Shown here in pieces: positions 14,773 through 23,460 of a DNA stretch of 64,000 nt. Where the stretch lies: NCBI RefSeq assembly GCF_012516395.1, contig NZ_CP051206.1:4593334-4657333 (forward strand), in the 5' to 3' direction. The number at the start of each line of letters is the position of its first letter. The stretch's first letter is position 1. The translations under genes and the position numbers were made by a program. Below the pieces are notes generated by a model, which saw only the letters and a list, made by a program, of their open reading frames with translations, did not search any database and had not been told where the DNA came from. The DNA is from Dolichospermum flos-aquae CCAP 1403/13F (GTDB lineage: Bacteria > Cyanobacteriota > Cyanobacteriia > Cyanobacteriales > Nostocaceae).

Positions 14773-15142
14773 GAAAATGGGCCATGGGTAATAGGTAATA
14801 GGTGACAGAAAAGGTTGTTTTATCTAGCTTTTTACTGTTCCCTGTTCCCTGTTCCTCCGCAGTCGCTCCACTTGGGGAGACCCCAAGACCGCGCTGCTCT
14901 CTGTTCCCTGAGAATGAGCAAATCTGAAAATAAGTGTTACAAAATATTAAGAGCAGTAATAAATGCTCAACATAATACTGGACAATATTTTGCGGGAGGT
15001 AATTGAGTTTTCCACCTGGTTTACACCAAATCCAGTCAATCTGGCTAGAAATGTAAATCAAGATGTAAATTCAGTACCAACCATATAAAGTCGTACCAGT
15101 TTAATCAAATTCTGGTTCCATTAGTTTTGGAGGAATCCATTA
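14773..15142 (+). promoter_or_regulatory. apcE-apcA intergenic region with palindromic repeat and apcA leader
   Basis: 370 bp. The first part has a short CTGTTCC array and the palindromic element at 14858-14896. The second part is an AT-rich leader with an ACCAG/CTGGT stem (about 15096-15117) just before the strong ribosome-binding site GGAGGA (15129-15134). It likely carries a separate strong promoter for apcA, which I cannot place precisely. Confidence 0.5.
14858..14896. repeat. dispersed palindromic element, copy 2
   Basis: Inverted relative of the element at 9748-9786. Its reverse complement contains AGCGCGGTCTTGGGG and AGCGACTG. The core CTTGGGG/CCCCAAG is self-complementary. Confidence 0.7.
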
Positions 15143-15628
15143 ATGAGTATCGTCACGAAAGCTATCGTGAATGCTGATGCAGAAGCTCGCTACCTCAGCC
15201 CCGGTGAATTAGACAGAATCAAAGGTTTTGTTGCTGGTGGCGCACAACGTCTTCGCATCGCTCAAGTATTGACCGAAAACCGCGAACGCATTGTTAAAGG
15301 TGCTGGCGACCAACTGTTCCAAAAACGTCCTGATGTTGTTTCCCCCGGTGGTAACGCTTACGGTCAAGAAATGACAGCTACTTGCTTGCGTGACTTAGAC
15401 TACTACTTGCGTCTTGTTACCTACGGAATCGTTTCTGGTGATGTTACAGCCATCGAAGAAATCGGTATCGTTGGTGTCCGCGAAATGTACAAGTCTTTGG
15501 GTACTCCCATTGATGCAGTTGCTGGTGGCGTTGCCGCTATGAAGAACGTTGCTGCTACCCTGTTGTCTTCTGAAGACGCTGGTGAAGCTGGTTCTTACTT
15601 CGACTACGTTGTTGGTGCAATGCAGTAA
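15143..15628 (+). CDS. apcA: allophycocyanin alpha subunit
   Basis: 161 aa globin-like biliprotein of the phycobilisome core. The chromophore-binding cysteine is C81 in [19 protein letters not shown]. The ATG is preceded by GGAGGA with optimal spacing, matching very high expression. It is followed after 67 bp by apcB, and alpha and beta subunits form the (alpha-beta)3 trimers of the core cylinders. Codon use is strongly biased, as expected for one of the most abundant proteins of the cell. Confidence 0.98.
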   Translation: MSIVTKAIVNADAEARYLSPGELDRIKGFVAGGAQRLRIAQVLTENRERIVKGAGDQLFQKRPDVVSPGGNAYGQEMTATCLRDLDYYLRLVTYGIVSGDVTAIEEIGIVGVREMYKSLGTPIDAVAGGVAAMKNVAATLLSSEDAGEAGSYFDYVVGAMQ

Positions 15629-15695
15629 GTTTTAGCTGTTTTTTGGCTCAAACTAAAACTGTGGCAATAAGGTTGGAAATAAGGAAAAAACAACA

Positions 15696-16181
15696 ATGCA
15701 AGACGCAATTACCTCCGTTATCAATTCTTCAGATGTTCAAGGTAAATACCTTGATACCGCTGCTCTCGAAAAGCTAAAAGGCTACTTCGCTACTGGTGAA
15801 CTGCGCGTTCGTGCAGCTACAACTATCAGTGCTAACGCTGCTGCTATCGTTAAAGAAGCTGTAGCTAAATCCTTGTTGTACTCTGACATCACCCGTCCCG
15901 GTGGTAATATGTACACCACACGCCGTTACGCAGCTTGTATCCGTGACTTGGATTACTACTTGCGTTATTCTACCTACGCTATGCTTGCTGGCGACGCTTC
16001 CATTTTGGATGAGCGCGTATTGAATGGTTTGAAAGAAACCTACAACTCCTTGGGAGTACCCGTAGGCGCTACTGTTCAAGCTATCCAAGCTATGAAGGAA
16101 GTAACCGCTAGTTTGGTTGGTCCTGACGCTGGTAAAGAAATGGGCGTTTACTTTGACTATGTCTCCTCTGGCTTGAGCTAA
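15696..16181 (+). CDS. apcB: allophycocyanin beta subunit
   Basis: 161 aa. The bilin-attachment site is C81 ([16 protein letters not shown]), and an asparagine in the GGNMYTTR segment corresponds to the residue methylated in the family. It pairs with ApcA. GGAAATAAGGAAAA just upstream supplies the ribosome-binding site. It is separated from apcC by 215 bp containing a long predicted RNA hairpin (separate entry), which may set the lower level of apcC relative to apcAB. Confidence 0.98.
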   Translation: MQDAITSVINSSDVQGKYLDTAALEKLKGYFATGELRVRAATTISANAAAIVKEAVAKSLLYSDITRPGGNMYTTRRYAACIRDLDYYLRYSTYAMLAGDASILDERVLNGLKETYNSLGVPVGATVQAIQAMKEVTASLVGPDAGKEMGVYFDYVSSGLS

Positions 16182-16221
16182 GAGTTAGCTTTGCACTTAG
16201 TCATATAGGTGCGGCTTTGTT

Positions 16222-16315
16222 AAGGTCTGGAGATCAATCATGATTACTAGAAGGTTCTCTTGCTGATTGATTGTAAGTGTTATCAGTCTAGTATTGATGG
16301 TTGATTTCCAGCCTT
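16222..16315 (+). promoter_or_regulatory. extended RNA hairpin in the apcB-apcC spacer
   Basis: Outer arms 16222-16240 (AAGGTCTGGAGATCAATCA) and 16298-16315 pair along their length with one bulged base and two G-U pairs. An ACTAG/CTAGT stem continues inward, and a terminal CTGAT/ATCAG stem-loop sits at about 16264-16286. The G-U pairs suggest RNA-level conservation. No T-run follows, so it is more likely a 3'-end stabiliser, processing site or partial attenuator than a full terminator. Confidence 0.55.
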
Positions 16316-16396
16316 GGAAAAAATAATTAAAGATTTTGACTCAAGATATTTGAGATAAAAAAGTTTCTAAAACAATATCAGGAGATTTGAAACAAA

Positions 16397-16603
16397 ATGG
16401 CTCGTTTATTTAAAGTAACTGCTTGTGTTCCCAGCCTAACTCGGACTCGCACCCAACGCGAATTACAAAATACTTACTTTACTAAGTTAGTTCCTTATGA
16501 AAATTGGTTCCGTGAACAACAACGGATTCAAAAAATGGGTGGCAAGATTGTTAAGGTGGAATTAGCAACTGGTAAACAAGGTACTAATACTGGTTTGTCT
16601 TAA
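16397..16603 (+). CDS. apcC: phycobilisome core small linker (L-C 7.8 kDa)
   Basis: 68 aa, CpcD-type linker. It begins MARLFKVTACVPSLTRTRTQ and ends with a lysine/glycine-rich tail, matching the family at full length. It caps the core cylinders and modulates terminal allophycocyanin trimers. GGAG at 16381-16384 is the ribosome-binding site. It ends the apc operon, with a canonical terminator 40 bp downstream. Confidence 0.97.
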   Translation: MARLFKVTACVPSLTRTRTQRELQNTYFTKLVPYENWFREQQRIQKMGGKIVKVELATGKQGTNTGLS

Positions 16604-16642
16604 TTTCTATAAATCAAACATTATTTTATTTTGATTTTATCA

Positions 16643-16666
16643 GGGGTCAGTAATGACCTCTTTTTT
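16643..16666 (+). terminator. rho-independent terminator of the apc operon
   Basis: GGGGTCA and TGACCTC form a 7-bp stem (one G-U) around a GTAA loop, followed by six T residues. Confidence 0.9.
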
Positions 16667-16693
16667 ATGTTGAGAATTTCATATCAGAGAATG

Positions 16694-17274
16694 TCAAAAA
16701 GCGGATTTCTTCATCAATTCCTGAACTTGAGCCGCTACCAGAGGATTTGGATCTGTTTTTAAGTAAGGAAGAATCTCTTGAACAACCCTGCCAGAAACCA
16801 CACTCAAATAGGATATATACTCAAAACGGTTGGGACATGGACTTTTGTAAAATCACGAAAAACCTAGATTTGTAGGGGTAAAGCAAGAGCTTCATTGGTG
16901 TCAACTTAGGCTACAGATGGCTTATTTGTTGGCTTCCACACCCGCCAGGGAATAAATTCCCTGTCTAATAGCTCAAGTCCGTTAAAACGGACTAATAAAT
17001 TTTCCTAGTATTCAGTCATCTTTAGATGACTTGCGCTATTAGACTGGGAATTCATTCCCAGTTGGGTTATGGGTTTTACATTAAGTTGACACTAATGAAG
17101 CTCTTGCTTTACCCCTACCCGCTTAAATCAAATAATTAAGGCGTGTTGAGTATAGCAGCTTCTCTCACAAAGCCTGTAGGATGACGCAAAGTCACCAGAA
17201 TTTGATCCCACATTCCGCAGGTGTTCTTTGAATTTTCGGAATTATCCATAACCCAATGATAACAAGGCTTTCAG
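16694..17274 (-). pseudogene. HEAT-repeat protein remnant split by an inverted-repeat element
   Basis: On the minus strand an N-terminal piece (about 17250-17140) reads MWDQILVTLRHPTGFVREAA and then runs into a stop. A C-terminal piece (about 16848-16694) reads YLSVVSGRVVQEILPYLKTD followed by PNPLVAAQVQELMKKSAF and a stop. Joined, they form the last two HEAT-like helical repeats of one protein. The 247-bp element at 16872-17118 lies between them. The 5' part of the original gene is missing and another palindromic repeat (17301-17330) lies just beyond. The ancestral function is unknown; HEAT-repeat proteins near apc genes can be bilin lyases or assembly factors, but nothing here proves that. 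Confidence 0.6.
16872..17118. mobile_element. 247-bp MITE-like element with 37-bp terminal inverted repeats
   Basis: Left arm 16872-16908 and right arm 17082-17118 are reverse complements with a single mismatch. Inside are four perfect hairpins: CAGGGAAT/ATTCCCTG (16946-16963), AGTCCGT/ACGGACT (16976-16993), AGTCATC/GATGACT (17014-17031) and CTGGGAAT/ATTCCCAG (17044-17061). The middle two are enclosed by GTCTAATAGC/GCTATTAGAC. No transposase is encoded. It interrupts the HEAT-repeat remnant. Confidence 0.85.
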
Positions 17275-17300
17275 ACAATGACACACAATTCTATATTAGA

Positions 17301-17330
17301 GCGATGCCTTCGGCGCGGCGTAGCCATCGC
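17301..17330. repeat. palindromic repeat GCGATG...CATCGC
   Basis: A GC-rich 30-bp palindrome (GCGATGCC to GCCATCGC) of a type scattered in Nostocales genomes. It produces part of a spurious 60-aa reading frame at 17278-17460. Confidence 0.6.
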
Positions 17331-17520
17331 CGATATACTTAAATCTCAAATCAAGTTTATTGAGAATACTGTCAATAAATTAGTTGGTTTGAGATTAAAT
17401 TCATTGAATACCGACCTAGATGGCAAAAAGCATGAAGTGGTTATTATGATTGGGTTTTAGCTGTTTTATGAAATTCTTTTTTTAACAAAATAACCTGCTG
17501 GGAAAAATATTTTGAGTATA

Positions 17521-17736
17521 TTTAGGGCTTGCTGAATGTGGGTAACATAGCAAAAGTCCTGAACAACTGAGTATTATTTTTCCCACTCAGCCGTCAGGAC
17601 TATCATTTTAGAATAAATTGACATAAATCTAATTATGGTTGAATGCTGAGGGAATGGGAAAAATTTCCCTGGAGTCAATTTTAGATCCTATTATTCACTA
17701 ATTTATACAGCACTCATTACTAGGTTGTTGACAAGA
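17521..17736. other. infC downstream region with element end and double-stem hairpin
   Basis: 17523-17536 matches the end sequence AGGGCTTGCTGAA seen as an inverted-repeat end at 35214. At 17555-17601 AGTCCTGA/TCAGGACT encloses CTGAGT/ACTCAG; read on the minus strand the hairpin is followed by TTTT, so it could terminate infC transcripts. Confidence 0.5.
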
Positions 17737-18270
17737 TTATTTTTTGGGTGAAATCAGCATCATCATATTCCGCCCTTCTTTCTTAGGTGCTTGCTGAAGT
17801 TCACCAAAAGGCTCTAAATCCGTAGCCATCCGTTTAAGCAACGTTTCTGCCAAGTCACTGTGTTGAATTTCCCGACCTCGGAACATCACAGTAGCCTTAA
17901 CTTTATCGCCATCTTTAAGGAAGCGTTCAGCTTGCTTAACGCGCACATTATAGTCATGTTCTTCTATTTTGTAGCGCATTTTCACTTCTTTCACATCAGC
18001 CGTGTGCTGTTTCTTCCGGGCTTCCCGCGCCTTCTTCTCCTGCTCAAACTTATATTTCCCATAGTCCATTATTCGACACACTGGCGGATCAGCCTTGTCA
18101 CTAATTAGCACTAGGTCTAATTCCTTTTCCTCTGCTAATTGTATCGCTTCCTGCGGAGTTATAATTCCCAGTTGTGCGCCATCAGTGTCAATCACCCGAA
18201 TTTTCGGGAAGCGAATCCGTTCGTTAATTTGGGGCAGATCGCGAGTTCTTTTTTTCTCAATCACAGGCAT
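17737..18270 (-). CDS. infC: translation initiation factor IF-3
   Basis: 177 aa, both domains complete: the N-terminal domain with [20 protein letters not shown] and the linker/C-terminal domain with [20 protein letters not shown] and the [10 protein letters not shown] and MLISPKK motifs. IF-3 binds the 30S subunit, discriminates the start codon and prevents premature 50S joining. The N-terminus [15 protein letters not shown] matches the cyanobacterial type, so the ATG at 18270 is kept. rpmI and rplT, its common partners elsewhere, are not adjacent. Confidence 0.97.
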   Translation of the reverse strand: MPVIEKKRTRDLPQINERIRFPKIRVIDTDGAQLGIITPQEAIQLAEEKELDLVLISDKADPPVCRIMDYGKYKFEQEKKAREARKKQHTADVKEVKMRYKIEEHDYNVRVKQAERFLKDGDKVKATVMFRGREIQHSDLAETLLKRMATDLEPFGELQQAPKKEGRNMMMLISPKK

Positions 18271-18674
18271 TATGATTAGTGGCAGCTCTATTAGTTAAGA
18301 TTTTGGACTGGTCTTGAATTTAGTTAGTTTAGTTTGATATGCCATTGAAGGCAAAATACAACAGTAACTCAGAATTGGAAAATGAATATCCCTCTCTAGT
18401 GTAGCAAATTTATAAGGGAAGTTTAATCAAGTGATTGACTGTATAGTCTGACTCTGAGTTGATTCCACTGCATTATTTAACGTAAATTACATGATATTTG
18501 ACACTAATAACTATTGTTACAATTTTCTTCTGAGATACATAGAGGTATGATATCTAGAAGATGTTTCCATGATAGCAAAATTAGGTATACATTGAAGCTA
18601 ACCAAATATAATGTAACATATTAAGAAAGAACGCACAAAATTAATAGTTTCCAACTAATCAGTAAGAGATAACT
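18271..18674. promoter_or_regulatory. divergent infC / hydrolase intergenic region
   Basis: 404 bp, AT-rich, with no supported frame. A TACACT box on the minus strand near 18400 could be an infC -10 element, giving a leader of roughly 130 nt. On the plus strand TTGACA at about 18496 lies near TACAAT but with short spacing. Both are guesses. Confidence 0.35.
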
Positions 18675-19592
18675 GTGACTACCGTAACACATTGGCAGCA
18701 AAGAGTTGGTAATCAAAGGGATTGGGTGTGGCGTGGTTGGCAAACCCGTTATACTTATATTCGTCCTCCCCATGATTATGCAAAAACAACACCTTTAATT
18801 TTACTTCATGGTTTCGGCGCGTCCATTGGTCATTGGCGACATAATTTAGAGGTTTTGGGTAAATCTCATCCGGTTTACGCCTTAGACATGATTGGTTTTG
18901 GGGCTTCGGAAAAGGCTGCAACTAGCTACAATGTGGAACTGTGGGTAGAGCAGGTTTACGATTTTTGGAAAACCTTTATTCGTCAACCAGTGGTTTTAGT
19001 TGGTAATTCCATCGGTTCACTAATTTCTATAGTCGCAGCCGCTAACCATCCTGATATGGTAAAGGGGATAGTGATGATGAGTTTACCTGATCCTAATTTG
19101 GAACAGGAGATGATTCCGACTGCTTTACAACCTCTTGTTAGCGGGATTAAAAGTATATTTACTTCCAGATTAATATTAAAACCGATATTTTATTTTGTGC
19201 GTCGTCCTGGTGTACTGCGTCCTTGGGCTAGTTTAGCTTATGCAAATCCTGAAGCTATTACTGATGAACTTATAGATATTTTAGCAGGACCGCCGCAGGA
19301 TAGGGGATCTGCCCGTGCCTTTAGAGCCTTGTTTAAAGCGACAACGGGGGTTAATTTTAGTCCTAGTGTCAAGAAGATTTTACCAAACTTAACAATTCCT
19401 ATGCTGTTAATTTGGGGGAAAAAAGACCGATTTGTGCCACCAAAACTAGCAAATCAATTTGTGGGCTACAATAAAAGATTGCAATTGCTATATTTAGAAG
19501 ATGTCGGTCATTGTCCCCATGACGAATCACCAGAACAAGTTAACCAGACGATTTTAGATTGGATTGGTAATTCGTCAGTTGTCAGTTGTTAG
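18675..19592 (+). CDS. alpha/beta hydrolase
   Basis: 305 aa with a GTG start at 18675, preceded by AAGAG. The oxyanion segment HGFG is at residues 45-48, the nucleophile elbow GNSIGS has S112, the acid is probably D251 (GKKDRFVP), and the catalytic histidine is H279 (DVGHCPHDE). A cap domain spans about 140-225. The substrate is unknown; related cyanobacterial proteins are annotated only as hydrolases. The last residues (SSVVSC) are encoded by a GTCAGTT heptamer array, and the stop codon lies at the border of a palindromic element, so the natural C-terminus has been altered. Confidence 0.88.
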   Translation: MTTVTHWQQRVGNQRDWVWRGWQTRYTYIRPPHDYAKTTPLILLHGFGASIGHWRHNLEVLGKSHPVYALDMIGFGASEKAATSYNVELWVEQVYDFWKTFIRQPVVLVGNSIGSLISIVAAANHPDMVKGIVMMSLPDPNLEQEMIPTALQPLVSGIKSIFTSRLILKPIFYFVRRPGVLRPWASLAYANPEAITDELIDILAGPPQDRGSARAFRALFKATTGVNFSPSVKKILPNLTIPMLLIWGKKDRFVPPKLANQFVGYNKRLQLLYLEDVGHCPHDESPEQVNQTILDWIGNSSVVSC

Positions 19593-19663
19593 TAGGGGCG
19601 AAGCATTTGGAAGATAATTATCGGTCATTGCCAAAAATAGTTCTCCAAATGCTTCGCCCGTAC
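19592..19663. mobile_element. 72-bp inverted-repeat element in a heptamer array
   Basis: The arms 19592-19611 and 19644-19663 match over 19 of 20 bases (GTAGGGGCGAAGCATTTGGA and its complement). The element is flanked on both sides by GTCAGTT heptamers, as if inserted into a pre-existing array. It has no coding capacity. Confidence 0.75.
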
Positions 19664-19893
19664 AGTTGTCAGTTGTCAGTTGCAAAAGATATATTTCTCT
19701 CCGGTTCTATAAAACTTACCCAAAAACCGTCCCTGACTGGCAGCAACGGATTTTGTTGATCAACTGATTGAAGATGCGGACAAATAGTAATGTATGGGTA
19801 GTTATGGGTAGAGATTATCTAGCAGTTTCTTCCCCTATTTTTGGATGTGAATCCTGCTATATAATAGATATCACTTCTCACTGTTTACCTCTC

Positions 19894-21804
19894 ATGCAAA
19901 TTCCCCGCTTACATCCAGACACTATCGAAGAAGTAAAACTCAGGGCTGATATTGTTGATGTGGTTTCGGAGTATGTAGTTTTGCGGAAACGAGGTAAAGA
20001 TTTTTTGGGGTTATGTCCTTTTCATGATGAGAAAAGCCCCAGTTTTAGCGTTAGTCCTAATAAGCAAATGTATTATTGCTTTGGCTGTCAAGCAGCGGGT
20101 AATGCGATTAAGTTTGTCATGGACTTGGGAAAACGTCAATTTGCAGACGTGGTACTAGATTTAGCAAAACGTTATCAAGTCCCGGTTAAAACTTTAGAAC
20201 CTGAACAAAGACAAGAATTACAACGGCAAATATCTTTACGTGATCAATTATATACGGTTCTTGCTACTGCTGCTCAATTTTATCAACACACTTTAAGACA
20301 GTCTCAAGGACAAAAAGCATTAGAGTATTTAGAACAAACTCGTCAATTTAAACAAGGAACAATTCAACAATTTGGTTTAGGTTATGCTCCTGCTGGTTGG
20401 GAAACTCTTTACCGTTATTTGGTAGAAAGTAAACATTATCCCGTGCAATTAGTAGAACAAGCGGGATTAATTAAACCCCGGAAAGAAGGAGGTGGATATT
20501 ATGATGTATTTCGTGATCGCTTAATGATTCCTATTCGGGATATTCAAGGTAGAGTCATTGCTTTTGGTGGCAGAACTTTAACGGAGGAACAACCGAAATA
20601 TCTCAATTCTCCAGAAACAGAATTATTTAGTAAAGGGAAAATGTTATTTGCTTTAGATGAAGCTAAAGACGGTATTTCTAAAGTTGATCAAGCGGTGGTA
20701 GTTGAGGGATATTTTGATGCGATCGCTCTCCATGCATCCGGAATTAATAACGCCGTTGCTTCCCTAGGAACTGCATTAAGTATAGAACAAGTGCGGCTAT
20801 TATTACGTTACACAGAATCCAAACAATTAATCCTCAATTTTGATGCTGATAAAGCCGGCACAAACGCCACAGAAAGAGCAATTGGTGAAATTGCTAATTT
20901 GGCTTATGCAGGGGAAGTGCAATTAAAAATCCTCAATTTACCTAATGGTAAAGATGCTGATGAATATCTACATAGTCACACTTCAGCCGATTATCAACAA
21001 CTATTAACAAATGCGCCACTTTGGCTTGATTGGCAAATTCAAAATATTATTAAAAATCGAGATTTAAAACAAGCTACTGATTTCCAACAAGTCACCCAAC
21101 AAATAGTTAAACTATTGCAAAATATAGTTAATAGTGATACACTTAATTATTATGTTTCTTCCTGTGCAGAAATATTGAGTTTAGGAGATACTCGACTTAT
21201 TCCTCTAAGAGTTGAAAATCTCCTAACTCAAATTAAACCTGGTAGGATAAAATCTCTAAATCCGCGGACAAGTAATCCCGCAACTAAAACCCCAAAGCTA
21301 TCTTTAGTGAACACAGAACGCAGTTTACTAGAACGAGCAGAGGCATTATTATTAATTATTTATCTTCATTCTTCCCAGCAGCGGCAAATAATTATTGAAG
21401 ATTTAGAAAACCGTAATTTAGAATTTAGTCTTTCTCATCATCGCTTTTTATGGCAACAAATGGCAGAATTTACAGTTGATGAAGTTGATTTAATTTCTAG
21501 TGTGCAAAATAGATATTTAGAATTAGCAGAAGAACTAGAAATAGTTTCTCATATATTTCATCTCAACGAAAAAAATAAAACAGAAATATTACGAACTCCT
21601 CATGTTATTCAAGCAGCATTAGCTTGCATGGAGAGAGTATTTCGAGAAAAACGCTATCGTTATTTTATGGAACAATGGGAAAAAATAGATCCTGAAGCCG
21701 AACCAGAAAAAGATAAATATTATGCTGAAGCCATATATATAGAAAAACTTCATTTACAAGACCTTGAGAAACAGCGACAATTTTCTATTACCAACTTAAT
21801 TTAG
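19894..21804 (+). CDS. dnaG: DNA primase
   Basis: 636 aa. The CHC2 zinc-binding site is C41/H44...C62/C65 (CPFHDEKSPSF, YYCFGC). The TOPRIM catalytic core has E271 (VVVEGYFDA) and the DxD pair D316/D318 (NFDADKAG). The C-terminal helicase-binding region is complete. I use the ATG at 19894 (MQIPRLHPDTIEEVK), the conserved N-terminus, not the ATG at 19768, which would add 42 unrelated residues read from intergenic sequence. It synthesises replication primers with DnaB helicase. The gene stands alone rather than in a macromolecular synthesis operon. Confidence 0.96.
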   Translation: MQIPRLHPDTIEEVKLRADIVDVVSEYVVLRKRGKDFLGLCPFHDEKSPSFSVSPNKQMYYCFGCQAAGNAIKFVMDLGKRQFADVVLDLAKRYQVPVKTLEPEQRQELQRQISLRDQLYTVLATAAQFYQHTLRQSQGQKALEYLEQTRQFKQGTIQQFGLGYAPAGWETLYRYLVESKHYPVQLVEQAGLIKPRKEGGGYYDVFRDRLMIPIRDIQGRVIAFGGRTLTEEQPKYLNSPETELFSKGKMLFALDEAKDGISKVDQAVVVEGYFDAIALHASGINNAVASLGTALSIEQVRLLLRYTESKQLILNFDADKAGTNATERAIGEIANLAYAGEVQLKILNLPNGKDADEYLHSHTSADYQQLLTNAPLWLDWQIQNIIKNRDLKQATDFQQVTQQIVKLLQNIVNSDTLNYYVSSCAEILSLGDTRLIPLRVENLLTQIKPGRIKSLNPRTSNPATKTPKLSLVNTERSLLERAEALLLIIYLHSSQQRQIIIEDLENRNLEFSLSHHRFLWQQMAEFTVDEVDLISSVQNRYLELAEELEIVSHIFHLNEKNKTEILRTPHVIQAALACMERVFREKRYRYFMEQWEKIDPEAEPEKDKYYAEAIYIEKLHLQDLEKQRQFSITNLI

Positions 21805-21857
21805 GCAAGATAAAATTTTAGCAACACCTAACTTTTAATCTTAATTATCAAAATAAT

Positions 21858-21893
21858 AGCAGCAGATATAGCCATTACACCATATCTGCTGCT
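21858..21893. terminator. hairpin between convergent dnaG and ilvN
   Basis: A perfect 12-bp stem AGCAGCAGATAT/ATATCTGCTGCT with a 12-base loop lies between two convergent genes. There are no long T-runs, but position and symmetry suit a bidirectional terminator. Confidence 0.6.
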
Positions 21894-21948
21894 TGATTAC
21901 ATGAAAAACTTCGATGATTAACTTCTTGATCATCCGTTTGCAATTACA

Positions 21949-22467
21949 CTAGACTTTTGCTTGTAAAGACTTCAGTAATTCAGTATTCACACCCGATTCA
22001 CGAGTCAGAGAAATTTTACCTGTGCGAGCGATTTCTCTCAGTCCAAATTTTTGTAGCACTTGCACAATCGCCACCATTTTACCAGGATCACCCACAACTT
22101 CCAAAGTCAAAGAATCTTCAGCCACATCCACAATTCGCGCTCGGAAAATCTGCGACAATTCGATAATCTCCGAACGATTACTGCTAGTAGCATTTACTTT
22201 CAGAAGCATCAATTCTCTTTCTACACAAGGAATTTCTGTAATGTCCTGCACTTTGAGAACATTAACTAACTTATACAGTTGTTTGGTAAGTTGCTCAATA
22301 ATGCGATCATCACCAGGAACAACCATCGTAATTCGGGATACTCCTTCCTGTTCCGCAGGTCCCACAGCCAGGCTTTCAATATTAAAACCCCGACGAGCAA
22401 ATAAACTAGCAATGCGGGATAGAACCCCCGCTTCATCTTCCACAATAACTGACAGCGTATGTTTCAT
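21949..22467 (-). CDS. ilvN: acetolactate synthase small (regulatory) subunit
   Basis: 172 aa (the ilvH/ilvN family). The N-terminal ACT domain begins [20 protein letters not shown] with the valine-binding glycine/asparagine region RRGFNIESL; the C-terminal domain follows (about 80-160). It confers valine feedback inhibition on the IlvB catalytic subunit in branched-chain amino acid synthesis; ilvB is not adjacent, as is common in cyanobacteria. A structured repeat lies 30 bp upstream in its likely leader. Confidence 0.96.
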   Translation of the reverse strand: MKHTLSVIVEDEAGVLSRIASLFARRGFNIESLAVGPAEQEGVSRITMVVPGDDRIIEQLTKQLYKLVNVLKVQDITEIPCVERELMLLKVNATSSNRSEIIELSQIFRARIVDVAEDSLTLEVVGDPGKMVAIVQVLQKFGLREIARTGKISLTRESGVNTELLKSLQAKV

Positions 22468-22495
22468 CGGCGACTAAAGGAGCATGACATGAACG

Positions 22496-22551
22496 CAGAC
22501 CGGCACTCATGACTGCAAAGCGAGTTTCGACTACGCTGCATTGTCGGTCTG
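22496..22551. repeat. structured palindromic repeat upstream of ilvN
   Basis: CAGACCG/CGGTCTG form the outer stem and AGCG/CGCT an inner stem around a GAGTTTCGACTA loop. On the plus strand it is followed by an AT-rich TTTTTATTTTA. It resembles dispersed palindromes of Nostocales, but as it lies in the ilvN leader it could affect that gene. Confidence 0.55.
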
Positions 22552-22688
22552 AATTTTTATTTTATACTTAATAATTGCGATCGTTCCGTTCCTGTGGAAA
22601 AGTTATCTATTTTCAAAGATAGATGCAGCCTTTAAATTAAAGCCATATATTGTCATCAGCAGTGAAAATTGACAGGAACAAAGTATTT

Positions 22689-23027
22689 ATGGGTTGGTTA
22701 CAAAGAATGTTTGGCTTAGAGCAATCGGAAAGCGCCCAAGTTAATCCAATTTCTAGCGACGATGCTAATACACAAACAACAGAGCCAGAACGCATGGGAT
22801 TAAATGGAGAATATGACCAAAGTGGTTTAGCCAAGCGCGTAGCATTAGCATTTGATCAAACTCCTGAACTTGATGATGTTCACACTCTCTGGGTTGCTCA
22901 AACAGGTAGCACTGTGGTACTAAAAGGTCAAGTTCCCACCCAAGATATTCTTAATCAACTAATTGCTGTAGCTCACACTGTTGATGGCACTACAGATGTT
23001 GATACGACACAAGTTAATACTAATTAA
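22689..23027 (+). CDS. BON-domain protein
   Basis: 112 aa starting at ATG 22689 (MGWLQRMFGLEQSE) with AGGA at 22674-22677; the ATG at 22650 is an alternative adding 13 residues. Residues about 45-105 form one BON domain (LAKRVALAFDQTPELDDVHT, GSTVVLKGQVPTQDILNQ, then VAHTVDGTTDVD). BON domains bind lipid membranes or pack in periplasmic and cytosolic proteins. No signal peptide is evident. It is divergent from ilvN and otherwise isolated. Confidence 0.8.
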   Translation: MGWLQRMFGLEQSESAQVNPISSDDANTQTTEPERMGLNGEYDQSGLAKRVALAFDQTPELDDVHTLWVAQTGSTVVLKGQVPTQDILNQLIAVAHTVDGTTDVDTTQVNTN

Positions 23028-23129
23028 AATTTACTGAATAAGTTTTTAGTAAAAATAAGAAGCAAGGAGCAGGGAGCAGGGAGCAGGGATAAAGCATGAG
23101 CTAAACCCCTACACCTATTCCCTATGGTA

Positions 23130-23345
23130 CTACATATCAGATGCACCAGTAGCAATTAAACGTCTGAATAAGGCTGCTGACCATCCTGTTTCTTTGAGTA
23201 CCGCAGCCGAAGAAACTTCTACATAAGCTTGTTCAATAAAAGCTAAATCAATCGGCGTTGGTGAATGAAAGTATGAATTAGTCTCACGCAAAGGCGCAAA
23301 GGCGCAAAGATTAAGAGTTTCAGAAAGGGAATTTTTGATTTTCAT
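23130..23345 (-). CDS. short hypothetical frame, possibly a gene remnant
   Basis: 71 codons. The first 24 read through a GCGCAAAGGCGCAAAG-type dispersed repeat (LCAFAPLRETN) and are probably not native. The remaining part (SPTPIDLAFIEQAYVEVSSA) looks protein-like, as a helix-rich C-terminal fragment, but I do not recognise the family. It may be the 3' end of a gene whose start was replaced by the repeat. Confidence 0.3.
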   Translation of the reverse strand: MKIKNSLSETLNLCAFAPLRETNSYFHSPTPIDLAFIEQAYVEVSSAAVLKETGWSAALFRRLIATGASDM

Positions 23346-23460
23346 ACCTCAATTCAGGAATACCAATCAATCATACAAATTGCCAATTCATGTTTGCACA
23401 ATGATGGAACTGTGTAAATGGATGCCTCTTTTCTAACCCCCTTATGAATTAAATTATGTG

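Noticed and set aside
17278-17460. 60-codon plus-strand frame
   Set aside because: Its first part reads through a GCGATG...CATCGC palindrome; there is no Shine-Dalgarno and no recognisable domain.
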